Shown here piece after piece: positions 8,070 to 17,614 of a stretch of DNA of 51,723 nucleotides. Position numbers and translations under genes: made by a program. Position 1 is the stretch's first letter. Each line of letters begins with the position of its first letter. Origin of the DNA: an uncultured Methanomicrobiales archaeon (lineage in GTDB: Archaea; Halobacteriota; Methanomicrobia; Methanomicrobiales; Methanospirillaceae); the NCBI GenBank assembly GCA_903926075.1, contig CAIYHQ010000112.1, positions 1 through 51,723 on the forward strand, written 5' to 3'. The notes beneath the pieces were generated by a model that had not been told where the DNA came from, searched no databases, and saw only the letters and a list, made by a program, of their open reading frames with translations.

Positions 8070-8198
8070 AATTTGTACTTGGAGTTATTTTTAATTAAAT
8101 TATTAATACAAAAATTCCAATACAGGATAGTCCACAATTTTTTTTCCAATTGCGTGAAAAAGAAAAAATTAGAAATTTTAATATCCGGATGAGTGACT

Positions 8199-8666
8199 AT
8201 GAATAAATTTTTAAAGAATTATTTTGACCGGCTATATCCGGTATATCTTGGAATTGATAACAGGACTTCCCATATGCTTGCATCATTATTCCTGGCCTAC
8301 AGGTTTGGACTTTATTCTAACGTTGTCTCCCAATCTGATTTGTGTTGTGAGTCTCTTCCTGCTTCTCCCCAGATGAATGCCCTGAAAAGAGCTATTTTGT
8401 TTATCAGGGAACGCTCACTTGCCCTTGTCGAATCAAGAGTGCCTGTCGGGCCTGAAAAAGATTTTGAACCTGAAGAGATCCAGTTCCTTGCTATGCATCT
8501 TGCTGCAGAACAGTATGGTGAATTGCCGCAATATGTATTAGCAAATTCACTTTTATTACTTTATACTGTATCTTATATCTCATCAAAAGATGACCAGGAG
8601 ACGCTTGACGAACACGAAAAGTATGTTATGAATTCACTGGCACTATACCAGAAACACCTGGAATAA
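8199..8666 (+). CDS. Hypothetical helical protein
   Basis: A 155-residue predicted helical soluble protein that I do not recognise. I preferred ATG 8199 (MNKFLKNYFDRLYP) over the in-frame GTG at 8193, since GGATGA lies at 8188-8193 at suitable spacing. The protein is rich in Leu, Ala and Tyr, with segments FEPEEIQFLAMHLAAEQYG and a hydrophobic helix LANSLLLLYTVSYIS near the C-terminal third, not long enough to be a clear membrane span. It is convergent with the next gene at 8684, with an 18-base gap. Confidence 0.6.
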   Translation: MNKFLKNYFDRLYPVYLGIDNRTSHMLASLFLAYRFGLYSNVVSQSDLCCESLPASPQMNALKRAILFIRERSLALVESRVPVGPEKDFEPEEIQFLAMHLAAEQYGELPQYVLANSLLLLYTVSYISSKDDQETLDEHEKYVMNSLALYQKHLE

Positions 8667-8683
8667 AAGTTTTTATTTTATTA

Positions 8684-9004
8684 CTATAAAGAATCCAGAC
8701 TGATTCCCCTGAAATCTTCAACAATTTCCTTAATCTCCTTAACACCGTATGCAGTCTGGACAACGTTCATTTCGAGATCTATTGCAGAGTCACACATGTA
8801 ATCAAGGATGTCTACAGAAAGTTCCTTCTGTTGTTTTGACTTTCGAATCTGTTCAAGAAGCGAAGAGAGTTTATCAGGTGGTTCCAGTCTCAGTTTTGCA
8901 AGAGTGACAACACACATCGTTATCCGGGTGAGGTTCCTGTCGGTACCAGTAACCGCATCAAAAAAATTTTTCAGGACCTGGGCCTGAAATACCTCACCAC
9001 CCAT
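8684..9004 (-). CDS. Hypothetical small helical protein
   Basis: A 106-residue protein of unknown function, predicted all-helical and soluble (KLSSLLEQIRKSKQQKELS, MNVVQTAYGVKEIKEIVEDF). Start ATG 9004 has no ribosome binding site; a TATA-like GATTTATAAG (reverse strand) lies about 25-33 bases upstream, consistent with a leaderless transcript. It follows ychF on the same strand with a 60-base gap. One motif (FFDAVTGTDRNLTRITMCVVTLAKL) suggests a conserved family, but I cannot name it. Confidence 0.6.
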   Translation of the reverse strand: MGGEVFQAQVLKNFFDAVTGTDRNLTRITMCVVTLAKLRLEPPDKLSSLLEQIRKSKQQKELSVDILDYMCDSAIDLEMNVVQTAYGVKEIKEIVEDFRGISLDSL

Positions 9005-9064
9005 GATATTCTTTATTTTATTACTGGTTCTTATAAATCTATCTCAAAAATAAGATTCCAGGTT

Positions 9065-10234
9065 CTATTTTGCCGTACTCACGATTCTGATAACATCGCC
9101 AGTACTGAGTTCATGACTCTCTTTTACTCTCATTTTTGTATGAGCATCGATTGCATAGAGAAAGCCATTTCCTATGTCACTATGGACCTGAAACGCCATT
9201 TCCTTAGGATTTGACCCTTTCCTCATTAAAAAAGCATCAGGTAAAATCCTCCCTTTTCCATCGGTCAGATGTGTCTCGTCTTCAACCGGATAAACTACTA
9301 TCATGTCTAGTAGAGAAAATACAATATTATTTAATGCAGATTGGACTCCAGTACTGCCATAAGTCTTTAAAAGTGTGCTAATTCCGGCAAGACCTGATTT
9401 TTGGGCTGAATTCAGACTATCTGGATTAATAATTGCAAACTCAGAATTTCCCGGGATATAGGAGATTATTTTTGCTGCATCTGCATTACGAAGAGCGAGT
9501 TCCGCTGCTGCACTTGCAATATGTATTCCCTCTTTCTCCAAAATAAGCACTTTTTCTTTTTGCATAGAATCAATTTTGTTCCCTACCGTGAGCATAGGTT
9601 TGGCATTTCTGAATAGAGCGCATGAAAGTAGAATAAGAGATTTATCATCAGATTTATGGATATCAAAACCTGTTTCATTCATTGCACGGATAATATCCGG
9701 TTCTGTTATTCCAAGACCTGCAAGAGTCTCTGCAATTAGTTTAATCAGATTTGATGTTTTTGACGTTGCCTGTCTCAGTAATTTTGACCAGTGTTTTTCA
9801 AGAATCCCATATAACCACATTGACATCTCGTAGATCAGGGCATCGATATCTGTGTGCGGGTCATGACTTCCAGGTTCAACTGGGTTTCCTTCAATATCGG
9901 TTGAACCACTGGCATCAATAATATGAATAATTGCGTGAGCCTGCCTAAGGTTATCCAGGAACTGATTTCCCAGCCCTTTTCCTTTATGAGCATCAGGGAC
10001 AAGACCTGCCACGTCAATAAGATTAATCGGAATAAAGCGCACGCCGTCATTGCAATGTCCGCAATTCAATCCAAATTTTCTACAGGAACAAGGTGTTCTA
10101 ACATATGCAACTCCCTTATTTGGGTCAATTGTAGTAAAAGGATAATTGGCAATCTCTGCATGGGCAAGGGTTGCTGCCCTAAAAAATGTTGATTTTCCGC
10201 AGTTTGGTTTTCCTGCAATCGCAAGCGTTATCAT
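9065..10234 (-). CDS. ychF: YchF/OBG-family GTPase/ATPase
   Basis: P-loop NTPase of the OBG-HflX superfamily, archaeal YchF-like branch, thought to act in ribosome-related or stress control. ATG 10234 (MITLAIAGKPNCGKST) is chosen because GGAG sits 5 bases upstream; an upstream in-frame GTG at 10252 is less likely. Motifs: G1 GKPNCGKST (8-16), Switch region NYPFTTIDPN, G3 DVAGLVPDAHKGKGLG (where YchF proteins have DxAGL), G4-like VGNKID (about 222), and a C-terminal TGS domain (about 305-388) ending SHELSTGDVIRIV. The G4 pattern is NKID rather than the NxxE form of ATP-preferring bacterial YchF, so GTP use is plausible. Divergent from the next gene at 10272. Confidence 0.9.
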   Translation of the reverse strand: MITLAIAGKPNCGKSTFFRAATLAHAEIANYPFTTIDPNKGVAYVRTPCSCRKFGLNCGHCNDGVRFIPINLIDVAGLVPDAHKGKGLGNQFLDNLRQAHAIIHIIDASGSTDIEGNPVEPGSHDPHTDIDALIYEMSMWLYGILEKHWSKLLRQATSKTSNLIKLIAETLAGLGITEPDIIRAMNETGFDIHKSDDKSLILLSCALFRNAKPMLTVGNKIDSMQKEKVLILEKEGIHIASAAAELALRNADAAKIISYIPGNSEFAIINPDSLNSAQKSGLAGISTLLKTYGSTGVQSALNNIVFSLLDMIVVYPVEDETHLTDGKGRILPDAFLMRKGSNPKEMAFQVHSDIGNGFLYAIDAHTKMRVKESHELSTGDVIRIVSTAK

Positions 10235-10271
10235 AGAAGCTCCTATATTCACTTAGGGATGTATACCTAAT

Positions 10272-10862
10272 ATGTCATTTGTACAGAAAAATATCTATTA
10301 TTTTGAAAAACCCGGGCCTGCGAATACAACAGACTCAGCAAAACTCGCTAAAGAGAGGGCAATTGAACTTGGAATAACCAGGGTGATTGTAGCCAGTACT
10401 TCAGGAAAAACAGCGAAAGTATTCTGTGAAACCCTAAAAGGTAGTGGAATATCATTAATAATTGTTACACATGTCGTGGGATTTGCTGAACCTGGTATAT
10501 GGGAATTTTCTGCAGAAACTGCTTCTGAACTAAGGAAAAATGGCGTAATAATTATCACCGGCACTCATGTCCTGTCAGGACTTGAAAAGGCTTTTTCAAA
10601 ATCATCAAAGGTAAGTGGAGGTTCCAGAACCGAGGCAGTAGCTGAAGCCTTACGCCGGGTTGTTGCAGTCGGCTTAAAAGTTGCTGTTGAATGCGTGATG
10701 ATTGCAGCCGATCAAGGCGAAATTCCTGTAAACGAAGAAGTAATTTCAATTGGTGGGACTGGTTCAGGTGCAGATACAGTTGTTGTCATAAGGCCTGCCC
10801 ATACATCATCTTTTTTTGACCTCCAGGTACGAGAAATTGTTGCCATGCCAAGGAACCGGTGA
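10272..10862 (+). CDS. Pyruvate kinase alpha/beta-domain protein
   Basis: This 196-residue stand-alone protein matches the C-terminal alpha/beta (allosteric) domain of pyruvate kinase without the catalytic barrel. It shows TDSAKLAKERAIELGITRVIVASTSGKTA near the start and the terminal region GGTGSGADTVVVIRPAH. Such proteins are widespread in methanogens and their role is unknown; binding of a phosphorylated ligand in the SGKTA pocket is inferred from the fold. The start is ATG 10272, and upstream bases lack a strong ribosome binding site, so it could be leaderless. The stop overlaps the GTG codon of the following membrane protein (GTGA), suggesting an operon. Confidence 0.8.
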   Translation: MSFVQKNIYYFEKPGPANTTDSAKLAKERAIELGITRVIVASTSGKTAKVFCETLKGSGISLIIVTHVVGFAEPGIWEFSAETASELRKNGVIIITGTHVLSGLEKAFSKSSKVSGGSRTEAVAEALRRVVAVGLKVAVECVMIAADQGEIPVNEEVISIGGTGSGADTVVVIRPAHTSSFFDLQVREIVAMPRNR

Positions 10863-10864
10863 TT

Positions 10865-11695
10865 ATGTCTTTTCGTTCGTTTAAGAAAGGACTGAATTGT
10901 GTAACTCGGTCACCCAGGTTATGGGTACCTGGTGGATTAATTGGAATTTTTATTGTAGTATTTGGTTTTATCGGCATCAATTATGGAATGGTAAATGCAT
11001 TAAAAATTTCAATTGCCGGGTTTTTTTTGCTACCCTTTTTTTCAGGATTTATTCTTTCAGAAATAGCAAAATCCTGTAATAATGGCTTGGAAACAGGAAG
11101 TTTTGGGAGAGTTCAGTACTTCAGGCTTTTGATATCCTCAATAATTATTTATTCAGGTGTTGTATTTGCGCTTTTGATTGCTCTTCTATTAGGTACTGTA
11201 TTTGGGCTCGGTGAGAGCTCACCTGTCGTGGAATCAGTCTGGATGTTCCTCACTCTAGTAATTCTCTTATATACGTTCTTTTACGATACAGCTATAATTT
11301 ATGATGAGGAAAAAGTCATCAGTTCTTTACAGACAAGCATCAGAAAAGTCAAAACCAATCCATTTGAATACATAAAATTTTATGTTATCCTTATTATCTG
11401 GCTGTTTATAACCGGATTTGCAATGTTGTTCATCTGGTCAATTATTTTATCCTCACGGTTTACTTCAATTGAAACAATGGACCCTGCGGCAATAACAAAC
11501 CTTACACCACACTGGTGGGTTTCAACTCTTGGGACAGATGGAGTTATCATTAGTATCGTTATTTTTGCAATCTGGTCAGTTATTGCATATACTTCAGGGA
11601 TGGCATACAAGGCTGTTTTTTATCTTAACCCGGAATTGCAGGAACCTGTAATTTCCGGTGAATTTGATGAAAAAGGCAGGTATTATCGATATTAA
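10865..11695 (+). CDS. Polytopic membrane protein (DUF4013-like)
   Basis: A 276-residue integral membrane protein with roughly six hydrophobic spans and a basic first segment (MSFRSFKKGLNCVTRSPRLW). A GTG two codons upstream (10859) overlaps the previous stop and is an alternative start. The organisation, paired spans separated by a soluble loop (DEEKVISSLQTSIRKVKTNP, typical of the DUF4013 pattern), suggests that family, which is common in archaea and has no known function. It ends 7 bases before the convergent DUF92 gene. Confidence 0.65.
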   Translation: MSFRSFKKGLNCVTRSPRLWVPGGLIGIFIVVFGFIGINYGMVNALKISIAGFFLLPFFSGFILSEIAKSCNNGLETGSFGRVQYFRLLISSIIIYSGVVFALLIALLLGTVFGLGESSPVVESVWMFLTLVILLYTFFYDTAIIYDEEKVISSLQTSIRKVKTNPFEYIKFYVILIIWLFITGFAMLFIWSIILSSRFTSIETMDPAAITNLTPHWWVSTLGTDGVIISIVIFAIWSVIAYTSGMAYKAVFYLNPELQEPVISGEFDEKGRYYRY

Positions 11696-11702
11696 TTTTT
11701 TT

Positions 11703-12905
11703 TTAAAGAAGGTAAGTAAATATAAATGCAAATAATCCTCCACCGAATGTTGCAATGAGGTTTGTTCCTGCGTTTCCAATTATTCCTTTGTTCTCTAAAG
11801 TGGCGCCAATAAAACTGTCCAGATTAGTTCCAAAAATTCCAGCTACTGCGCATATAACCGCAGTTTCTGTATCAATCAGTCCTAGTGCATACGAAACAAT
11901 TGCTATAGCCAACCCGCCGAGAGCAGCTGAAAATTCTCCTATCCAAGTTACTCCTCCATTTGTACCACGCGGAACTTGTTTCAACGTAGTAATAAGAAAA
12001 GGAGAATTGCCTGTAACACCTATCTCGCTTGCAAGGGTATCTGCAGCTGCCGTTGATATTGAACCAATATACAATGCTATGAATTCAGGCCTGTAGGTTA
12101 TTCCATACAGAAGTGCTGCGATTGCCGCAACAATACCATTTGCAAAGACATTTTTATAACCCCTGGCACCTCCGTGAGCCTGTTCAATTCCTTTTTTCTC
12201 TTTCCAGTCATATCGGTATCGCGTTGCAGCTGAACCAAGAATAAAAAATACAAGCATTATGAGGAACCAGCGGGCATCAGTAAAGATGATGAGTATGATT
12301 CCAATGAGTGCTCCTGAAAAGAGACCACTTATATCTGCCGTTTTTGCCCTGAAGGAAAAATAACTAAAACCAAAAGCAATGAGAACGGCAAGGACAATAA
12401 GTGAAATATCTGCTTTATAATCAATCTGATGAAAAAGATATAGTGTAAGTGCAACTCCAAAGGTCTCGATAATTAGTGCATCTCGTCTTCCCTGAAGAAT
12501 TGTTTTTAATAATATAGCTACATTAATTCCAAAAAGGACCGTAAGGGCTGAAATTTCACCGATATAGAGAAATACGAGGTAGGATGATATCACCATCGCG
12601 ATTATTGCGTAAACATACGATCTTAAACGAGCCCCTGTCAAACGAAATATGAGATCACCGCTCATGACTATTGCAAGAGTAGTTAAATACAGGGGCATAG
12701 GGAGAAGAGAAAGTCCATATAGTGCTGAAAGTGCTATCAGGCTTGCCTGTGTTGCAAATGAACCAAAGTAATAGTAGAGAACTAAAGCAAAAATTGCAAC
12801 TAAAGCTCCTCCAGCCCAGGGTTTTTCAATTAAGGGCACGAAAATAATCGCACATATAACAAGAATTGCTGACAGCAATTCTTCCTTTACTTTCACTGTC
12901 TCCAT
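11703..12905 (-). CDS. DUF92 (VTE6-like) membrane protein
   Basis: A 400-residue integral membrane protein with about ten spans. The C-terminal half (from about residue 180) is DUF92/TIGR00297: ATRYRYDWKEKKGIEQAHGG, GARGYKNVFANGIVAA, AAADTLASEIG and PRGTNGGVTWIGEFSAALGG are family motifs. DUF92 contains the plant VTE6 phytyl-phosphate kinase, so an isoprenoid phosphate kinase is a reasonable hypothesis in an organism with isoprenoid lipids. The N-terminal half resembles the polyprenol-kinase/CDP-alcohol membrane fold. The gene is monocistronic, starts with an ATG at 12905 and is divergent from valS. Confidence 0.78.
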   Translation of the reverse strand: METVKVKEELLSAILVICAIIFVPLIEKPWAGGALVAIFALVLYYYFGSFATQASLIALSALYGLSLLPMPLYLTTLAIVMSGDLIFRLTGARLRSYVYAIIAMVISSYLVFLYIGEISALTVLFGINVAILLKTILQGRRDALIIETFGVALTLYLFHQIDYKADISLIVLAVLIAFGFSYFSFRAKTADISGLFSGALIGIILIIFTDARWFLIMLVFFILGSAATRYRYDWKEKKGIEQAHGGARGYKNVFANGIVAAIAALLYGITYRPEFIALYIGSISTAAADTLASEIGVTGNSPFLITTLKQVPRGTNGGVTWIGEFSAALGGLAIAIVSYALGLIDTETAVICAVAGIFGTNLDSFIGATLENKGIIGNAGTNLIATFGGGLFAFIFTYLL

Positions 12906-13012
12906 TTTATCAGTCTATATTTTTTATCTGCTTCTTCATTGATCTTTTCTCTTTTAAGGGTTAAATAATAAGATGAGTTAAAAAAAATCCACACTTTTTT
13001 TTACGAACAGTA

Positions 13013-13026
13013 TATGTTTAAAAAGC
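13013..13026 (+). promoter_or_regulatory. Predicted valS promoter
   Basis: The sequence TATGTTTAAAAAGC, centred about 22 bases before the valS ATG, is a good archaeal TATA-box candidate. The position implies a short leader or a leaderless transcript. Confidence 0.5.
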
Positions 13027-13041
13027 TCATATATGTGAGAG

Positions 13042-15639
13042 ATGGCCGAACATAAGGAACTCCCTAAAAATTATTCCTTTGAGACTGTTGAAGCCCGGAT
13101 TAGGAACGCATGGAAGGATAATTCACATTATTTTATAAAAAATTCAGATAAACCCAGATTTATCATAGACACTCCACCACCCTATCCTACTGGCGAGTTT
13201 CATATCGGCAATGCCCTGAACTGGTGTTATATCGACTTTTTTGCACGATATAAAAGGATGAAAGGTTTTAATGTCATGTTTCCCCAAGGTTGGGATTGCC
13301 ATGGATTACCGACTGAAGTAAAGGTAGAAGAGCTAAATGACATTACAAAAAATGATGTTCCCCGTGAAAAATTCAGGGAGATGTGTAAAGAACTCACATT
13401 GAAAAACATCAATAAGATGCGGGAGACACTCCGGAAGATGGCCTTCTCAACCGACTGGAGTAATGAATACATAACAATGCTTCCTGAATACTATAGCAAG
13501 ACCCAGATTTCGTTCACGAGGATGCTTAAGGCCGGCTATATCTATAGAAGTGAGCATCCTGTAAATTATTGCACCAGATGTGAAACTGCAATCGCATTTG
13601 CCGAAGTATCATACTCAGGAAGAGATACAAAACTTAACTATTTTCTCTTTGATAAAGTTGAGATAGCTACTACAAGGCCAGAGTTACTTGTAGCCTGTGT
13701 TGCAGTGGCAGTGCATCCTGAAGACGAAAGGTATACGCATCTGCAGGGATCAACTCTTACAGTTCCACTTTTTGGTCACAAAGTCCCTGTTGTCTATGAC
13801 GATGCAGTGGATCCCTCTTTTGGCAGTGGTGCTGTGATGATCTGTACCTTTGGTGACAAGACCGATGTTTTCTGGTGGAAAAAGCATAACCTGGAATTGA
13901 GGAAAGCAATTGACAGGTCCGGGAGAATGACTGATATTGCAGGAAAATATTCAGGTCTTCGGACTGAGGAATGTAGACAGGCCGTAATTAATGATTTGAA
14001 AGAACAAGGCTATCTCAAGAAGGTTGAATCCCTTTCACAGCGTGTAGGGCTATGCTGGCGGTGTAAAACTCCGATTGAGATAATGAGTGAACATCAATGG
14101 TTTGTAAAAATTGAGAGAGATCAAATTCTTGATGCTGCGCGTAAAGTGAAATGGTTCCCTGAACACATGTTTCTCAGGATGGAAAACTGGGTCTCACAGA
14201 TGGAATGGGACTGGTGCATCTCGAGGCAGCGCATATTTGCAACACCTATCCCAATCTGGACCTGTGCGAATTGCCATGCAATGATAATTCCTGAAGAAGA
14301 TGAACTTCCAATAGACCCCACAATCTCTCAGCCGAAAATTCCATGCCCAGAATGTGACTCAAATGAATTTATCGGGGAAAAAGATGTCCTTGATACCTGG
14401 ATGGACTCTTCAATATCGGTCCTTTATGTAACGGGATGGGATGGAAAGGCAGAAAAACCCACTTATTTCCCTGCACAAATACGACCACAGGGTCATGATA
14501 TAATCAGGACATGGGCATTTTATACAATATTACGTTCTCTCGCACTGACAAATGAGGCTCCTTGGGAAGAGATCCTTATAAATGGCATGGTCCTTGGAGA
14601 AGACGGCTTCAAAATGAGTAAGAGCAGGGGCAATATTATCGTACCTGAAGAAATTCTCTCAAAATACGGGGCAGATGCATTAAGACAATGGGCTGCAACA
14701 GGAGCGTCAACAGGCTCAGATATCATGTTTTCCTGGAATGATGTTATTTCTGCTCACCGTTTCCAGACAAAAATGTGGAACATTACCCGGTTTTCCTTGC
14801 TCCAGCTTGAGAGAAAACCATACGATAAAAACGTAAAAATTACCGCGCCTGGAGACCGGTGGCTTCTTTCGAAACTATCAGAAACAATAAAATTAGTCAC
14901 CCAATTTATGGATGAATACAGGTTTGACGATGCACTCCGGACTATCCGTGAATTTGCATGGACTAACCTTGCCGATAATTATATAGAACTTGTAAAGGGC
15001 AGACTTTACACTGATGGTAATGGAAGGGACGGGGCATGCAAAGTACTCGAAACTACTATCGACACAATATTCCGTCTCCTCGCTCCTTTCACTCCCTATT
15101 TTGCAGAAGAATGCTATTCATACCTAAACAGGGGAAGTGTTCATGACCAGGACTGGCCCCAGGAGTTCTATAACCTTCCTGATTCAGCAAGGGAAGGAGA
15201 TATTCTGGTATCGCTTGTTGCATCAATAAGAAAATTCAAGAATGAACATGGGATGGCACTCAACGCTCCACTTGGGTCTGTAACTATATACTCAGACATG
15301 GAAATTAGTGAATCAGATGATGCAGCCCTTGCCCTAAATACGAAAGTCTTATGGAAACGAGGTCAGCCGGAACTGGAAAGGAAGATAAAAGATGTAATCT
15401 TTAACAAGTCTGTAATCGGTCCTGCTCTCCGAAACCGTGCACAGTCTTTTATGCAGGCTGTCCGGGAATTATCAGTTGAACAACTAATTAATCCTCCTGA
15501 AAAAATAGATCTCGATGGTGAGAAAATTACAATTCCGGAGGGTTCTTTTTCACCGGAATTTATGTTCACCTCACTAGGTGAAGAGGTGGATGTAATTACT
15601 TTACCAGATTTTATTGCAATAGTGCGCAGATGTTCCTGA
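13042..15639 (+). CDS. valS: Valyl-tRNA synthetase
   Basis: Charges tRNA-Val with valine in the cytoplasm. The 865-residue class I synthetase has GEFHIGNA (HIGH-like, about 51-58), [16 protein letters not shown] and the KMSKSRGN signature (near 525). The editing (CP1) domain is present ([33 protein letters not shown]), zinc-binding cysteines occur around 175-180 and 428-447, and an anticodon-binding domain follows. The [11 protein letters not shown] and editing-domain sequences match archaeal ValRS rather than IleRS. It overlaps tmk on the opposite strand by 29 bases. Confidence 0.97.
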   Translation: MAEHKELPKNYSFETVEARIRNAWKDNSHYFIKNSDKPRFIIDTPPPYPTGEFHIGNALNWCYIDFFARYKRMKGFNVMFPQGWDCHGLPTEVKVEELNDITKNDVPREKFREMCKELTLKNINKMRETLRKMAFSTDWSNEYITMLPEYYSKTQISFTRMLKAGYIYRSEHPVNYCTRCETAIAFAEVSYSGRDTKLNYFLFDKVEIATTRPELLVACVAVAVHPEDERYTHLQGSTLTVPLFGHKVPVVYDDAVDPSFGSGAVMICTFGDKTDVFWWKKHNLELRKAIDRSGRMTDIAGKYSGLRTEECRQAVINDLKEQGYLKKVESLSQRVGLCWRCKTPIEIMSEHQWFVKIERDQILDAARKVKWFPEHMFLRMENWVSQMEWDWCISRQRIFATPIPIWTCANCHAMIIPEEDELPIDPTISQPKIPCPECDSNEFIGEKDVLDTWMDSSISVLYVTGWDGKAEKPTYFPAQIRPQGHDIIRTWAFYTILRSLALTNEAPWEEILINGMVLGEDGFKMSKSRGNIIVPEEILSKYGADALRQWAATGASTGSDIMFSWNDVISAHRFQTKMWNITRFSLLQLERKPYDKNVKITAPGDRWLLSKLSETIKLVTQFMDEYRFDDALRTIREFAWTNLADNYIELVKGRLYTDGNGRDGACKVLETTIDTIFRLLAPFTPYFAEECYSYLNRGSVHDQDWPQEFYNLPDSAREGDILVSLVASIRKFKNEHGMALNAPLGSVTIYSDMEISESDDAALALNTKVLWKRGQPELERKIKDVIFNKSVIGPALRNRAQSFMQAVRELSVEQLINPPEKIDLDGEKITIPEGSFSPEFMFTSLGEEVDVITLPDFIAIVRRCS

Positions 15640-16213
15640 CCGATTCTAGTACATAATTTAAAATTTCTTTTTTCGTAAGAAGTCCATCTATTAAGACAAA
15701 CCTTTTTGGATCTTCTATTGCAAGATTCATATAATTTTTCTGAACTTCTCTTAAAATTTTATCAGTCTCAAATGGTTCTTTTATACGTGATTTTGAGCAT
15801 CTTTCCAATGCAATTTCTACCGGAACAATTATCAGGAATGTTCGGTCCGGAGGAATGGACCATCCCTCATGAAGATTACGGAGCCATATTAGCGGGTCAC
15901 TAACCTTCCCCTGTAGGGTTAATATCTGATAAGCAAACCTGCTGTCAATATAGCGGTCAGAGATAACAATTTTATTGGTTTCGAGAGCCGGCTTAATTAT
16001 AATTCGCAGGTGTTCAGCGTGGTCGGCAGCAAAAAGGAGTGCAATCGCAACCGGGTCAGCACCTGATAGAATGGCTTCTTTTACAGAAAATGAAATTCCT
16101 GATGCGCCGGGTTCCTTTGTAAAAACCGGATCAAGATCCTTAAGTTCCTGCTTCAATCCTTCGATGAGGGAAGATTTTCCGGTTCCGTCAATACCCTCTA
16201 TTGATATTAACAC
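15611..16213 (-). CDS. tmk: Thymidylate kinase
   Basis: Phosphorylates dTMP to dTDP. The 200-residue protein has the P-loop GIDGTGKSS (6-14), the DR motif [12 protein letters not shown] (about 84-95) and a lid region rich in charged residues ([12 protein letters not shown]). Family length is normal. Its start overlaps the end of the HisA-like gene by 7 bases on the same strand, so the two are probably co-transcribed; its stop lies within the end of valS on the opposite strand. Confidence 0.93.
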   Translation of the reverse strand: MLISIEGIDGTGKSSLIEGLKQELKDLDPVFTKEPGASGISFSVKEAILSGADPVAIALLFAADHAEHLRIIIKPALETNKIVISDRYIDSRFAYQILTLQGKVSDPLIWLRNLHEGWSIPPDRTFLIIVPVEIALERCSKSRIKEPFETDKILREVQKNYMNLAIEDPKRFVLIDGLLTKKEILNYVLESVRNICALLQ

Positions 16214-16881
16214 GTAAAATCTACCTCCAGTACTGATGGAGGTATAATCCCTTTATGAATAGCAGTTGCTATAATAACTCCGTCGAATCCGGCGATAAAG
16301 AATTGCTTTAAATCATCTAACTCCTTGATTCCACCACCATGCAATAATTGGCCTTTGAATGTCTCTCTTACTTTAACCAAATTATAAGCCGGTGTCCCGA
16401 TGCTTGTTCCGACAGCCGATATATCAAGAATGATGCAACCCTTGTAACCAATATTTTGTGCAGTTATTACAGTCATTTCCAGGTCTTTTCCGTCAGGTAT
16501 AACTTTTCCATCTTTTATATCGATGCTTAAAAAACAATTTTTATATATGGTAAGGTCTCCTCCGCACGTTTCAGTCCCAATTACCGGAATTATGTTTTTT
16601 TGTTCTCCCTTAATTTGTTCAGGTGTGCAAAAGCCTCCATCATAATAGCACTTTGAAACAAGCAGGGCACATGCTCTGACAACCTCAAAATTGTCTCCTT
16701 TTCCTTCAATCATATCCAGATCAGCGATATATATAAATCTAGGCCGATATTTTTTTATTAACGCAAAAGGGTCCGGTGAACCGCACACTCCCCAGTTTAA
16801 TGGGGTATAGGTATCTCTCTTTCCACTTTTTCCATGTACAACACACTTATTTTTTATATCAATAGCAAGGATGATCTCCAT
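16207..16881 (-). CDS. HisA/HisF-related TIM-barrel protein
   Basis: A (beta/alpha)8 barrel protein related to HisA, of the archaeal hisAF-related group. ATG 16881 (MEIILAIDIKNKCVVHG) is preferred because it aligns with HisA starts; a GTG at 16896 would add five residues. Features: AIDIK at the first strand with the catalytic-type Asp, IYIADLDMIEGKGDN, YYDGGF, DISAVGTSIG and the terminal phosphate-binding GGGIKELDD. True HisA should carry the full histidine-pathway motifs, and its two phosphate sites are only partly matched, so a different sugar-phosphate substrate is likely. It is divergent from mfnB, which suggests but does not prove a link to a methanogen cofactor pathway. Confidence 0.8.
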   Translation of the reverse strand: MEIILAIDIKNKCVVHGKSGKRDTYTPLNWGVCGSPDPFALIKKYRPRFIYIADLDMIEGKGDNFEVVRACALLVSKCYYDGGFCTPEQIKGEQKNIIPVIGTETCGGDLTIYKNCFLSIDIKDGKVIPDGKDLEMTVITAQNIGYKGCIILDISAVGTSIGTPAYNLVKVRETFKGQLLHGGGIKELDDLKQFFIAGFDGVIIATAIHKGIIPPSVLEVDFTC

Positions 16882-16923
16882 TATGAACGCAATCACTATT
16901 AGGCTTCATAAAAAATTAATACC
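16882..16923. promoter_or_regulatory. Compact divergent promoter between HisA-like gene and mfnB
   Basis: Only 42 bases (27 if the HisA-like gene uses its upstream GTG) separate the two divergent starts. An AT-rich TTCATAAAAAATTAAT block at about 16905-16920 can serve as TATA-type sequence on either strand. Neither gene has a Shine-Dalgarno sequence, so both transcripts may be leaderless. Confidence 0.4.
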
Positions 16924-17610
16924 ATGCAATTACTCGTCAGCCCGAGGAACTCTTTAGAGGCAAAAGAGGTCCTTGCTGCGGATATTATTGATATTAAAAG
17001 GCCTGAAGAGGGTTCACTTGGTGCAAATTTCCCTTGGATCATTAAAGAGATCAAATCGTTTTCACCAAAACCCGTAAGTGTTGCAATAGGTGACTTTCCT
17101 TATCTTCCTGGCGGGGCATCCCTTACTGCTTATGGCGCAGCTGCCGCAGGAGCAGATTATGTTAAGATCGGACTTATGTTCAATGGGAAAGAGAGAGCAG
17201 AGGAAGTAATAAATGCAGTTGTAACTTCTGTAAAGACTGATTTTCCAGCGACAAAGGTGGTAATAGCCGCGTATTCTGATTATGCAAGGCTCAACACAAT
17301 ATCTCCTTATGAAATTTCTCCTCTTGTTGCAGCCACCGGAGCAGATATTGCAATGGTTGATACCGGAATAAAAGACGGGAAGAGTACCTTTGACTTTATG
17401 AATGAAGAAGCACTAACTGCATTCTATCAAAAGAATCATGAACTGGGTATAATGACTGCCATCGCCGGTTCAATCCGGTTTGAAGACCTTCCCACTTTGA
17501 AAAGAATAAACCCTGATATTATAGGTGTACGGGGCATGGTATGTGGCGGTGACAGGAATTCGCAGATTCGTAGAGAACTTGTTGAAAAAGCATTAAAGAT
17601 GGTGAGATGA
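16924..17610 (+). CDS. mfnB: (5-formylfuran-3-yl)methyl phosphate synthase
   Basis: First committed enzyme of methanofuran biosynthesis: joins two glyceraldehyde-3-phosphate molecules to 4-(hydroxymethyl)-2-furancarboxaldehyde phosphate (DUF556, MJ1099 family). The TIM-barrel protein of 228 residues has DIIDIKRPEEGSLGA with the Asp23-x-Lys25 pair expected for the active site, ADYVKIGL with a second conserved lysine (81), and a late GVRGMVCGGDRNSQI phosphate-binding loop. The presence of mfnB is the clearest sign that the organism is a methanogen or close relative. The guaB start follows four bases after its stop. Confidence 0.95.
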   Translation: MQLLVSPRNSLEAKEVLAADIIDIKRPEEGSLGANFPWIIKEIKSFSPKPVSVAIGDFPYLPGGASLTAYGAAAAGADYVKIGLMFNGKERAEEVINAVVTSVKTDFPATKVVIAAYSDYARLNTISPYEISPLVAATGADIAMVDTGIKDGKSTFDFMNEEALTAFYQKNHELGIMTAIAGSIRFEDLPTLKRINPDIIGVRGMVCGGDRNSQIRRELVEKALKMVR

Positions 17611-17614
17611 TTTT

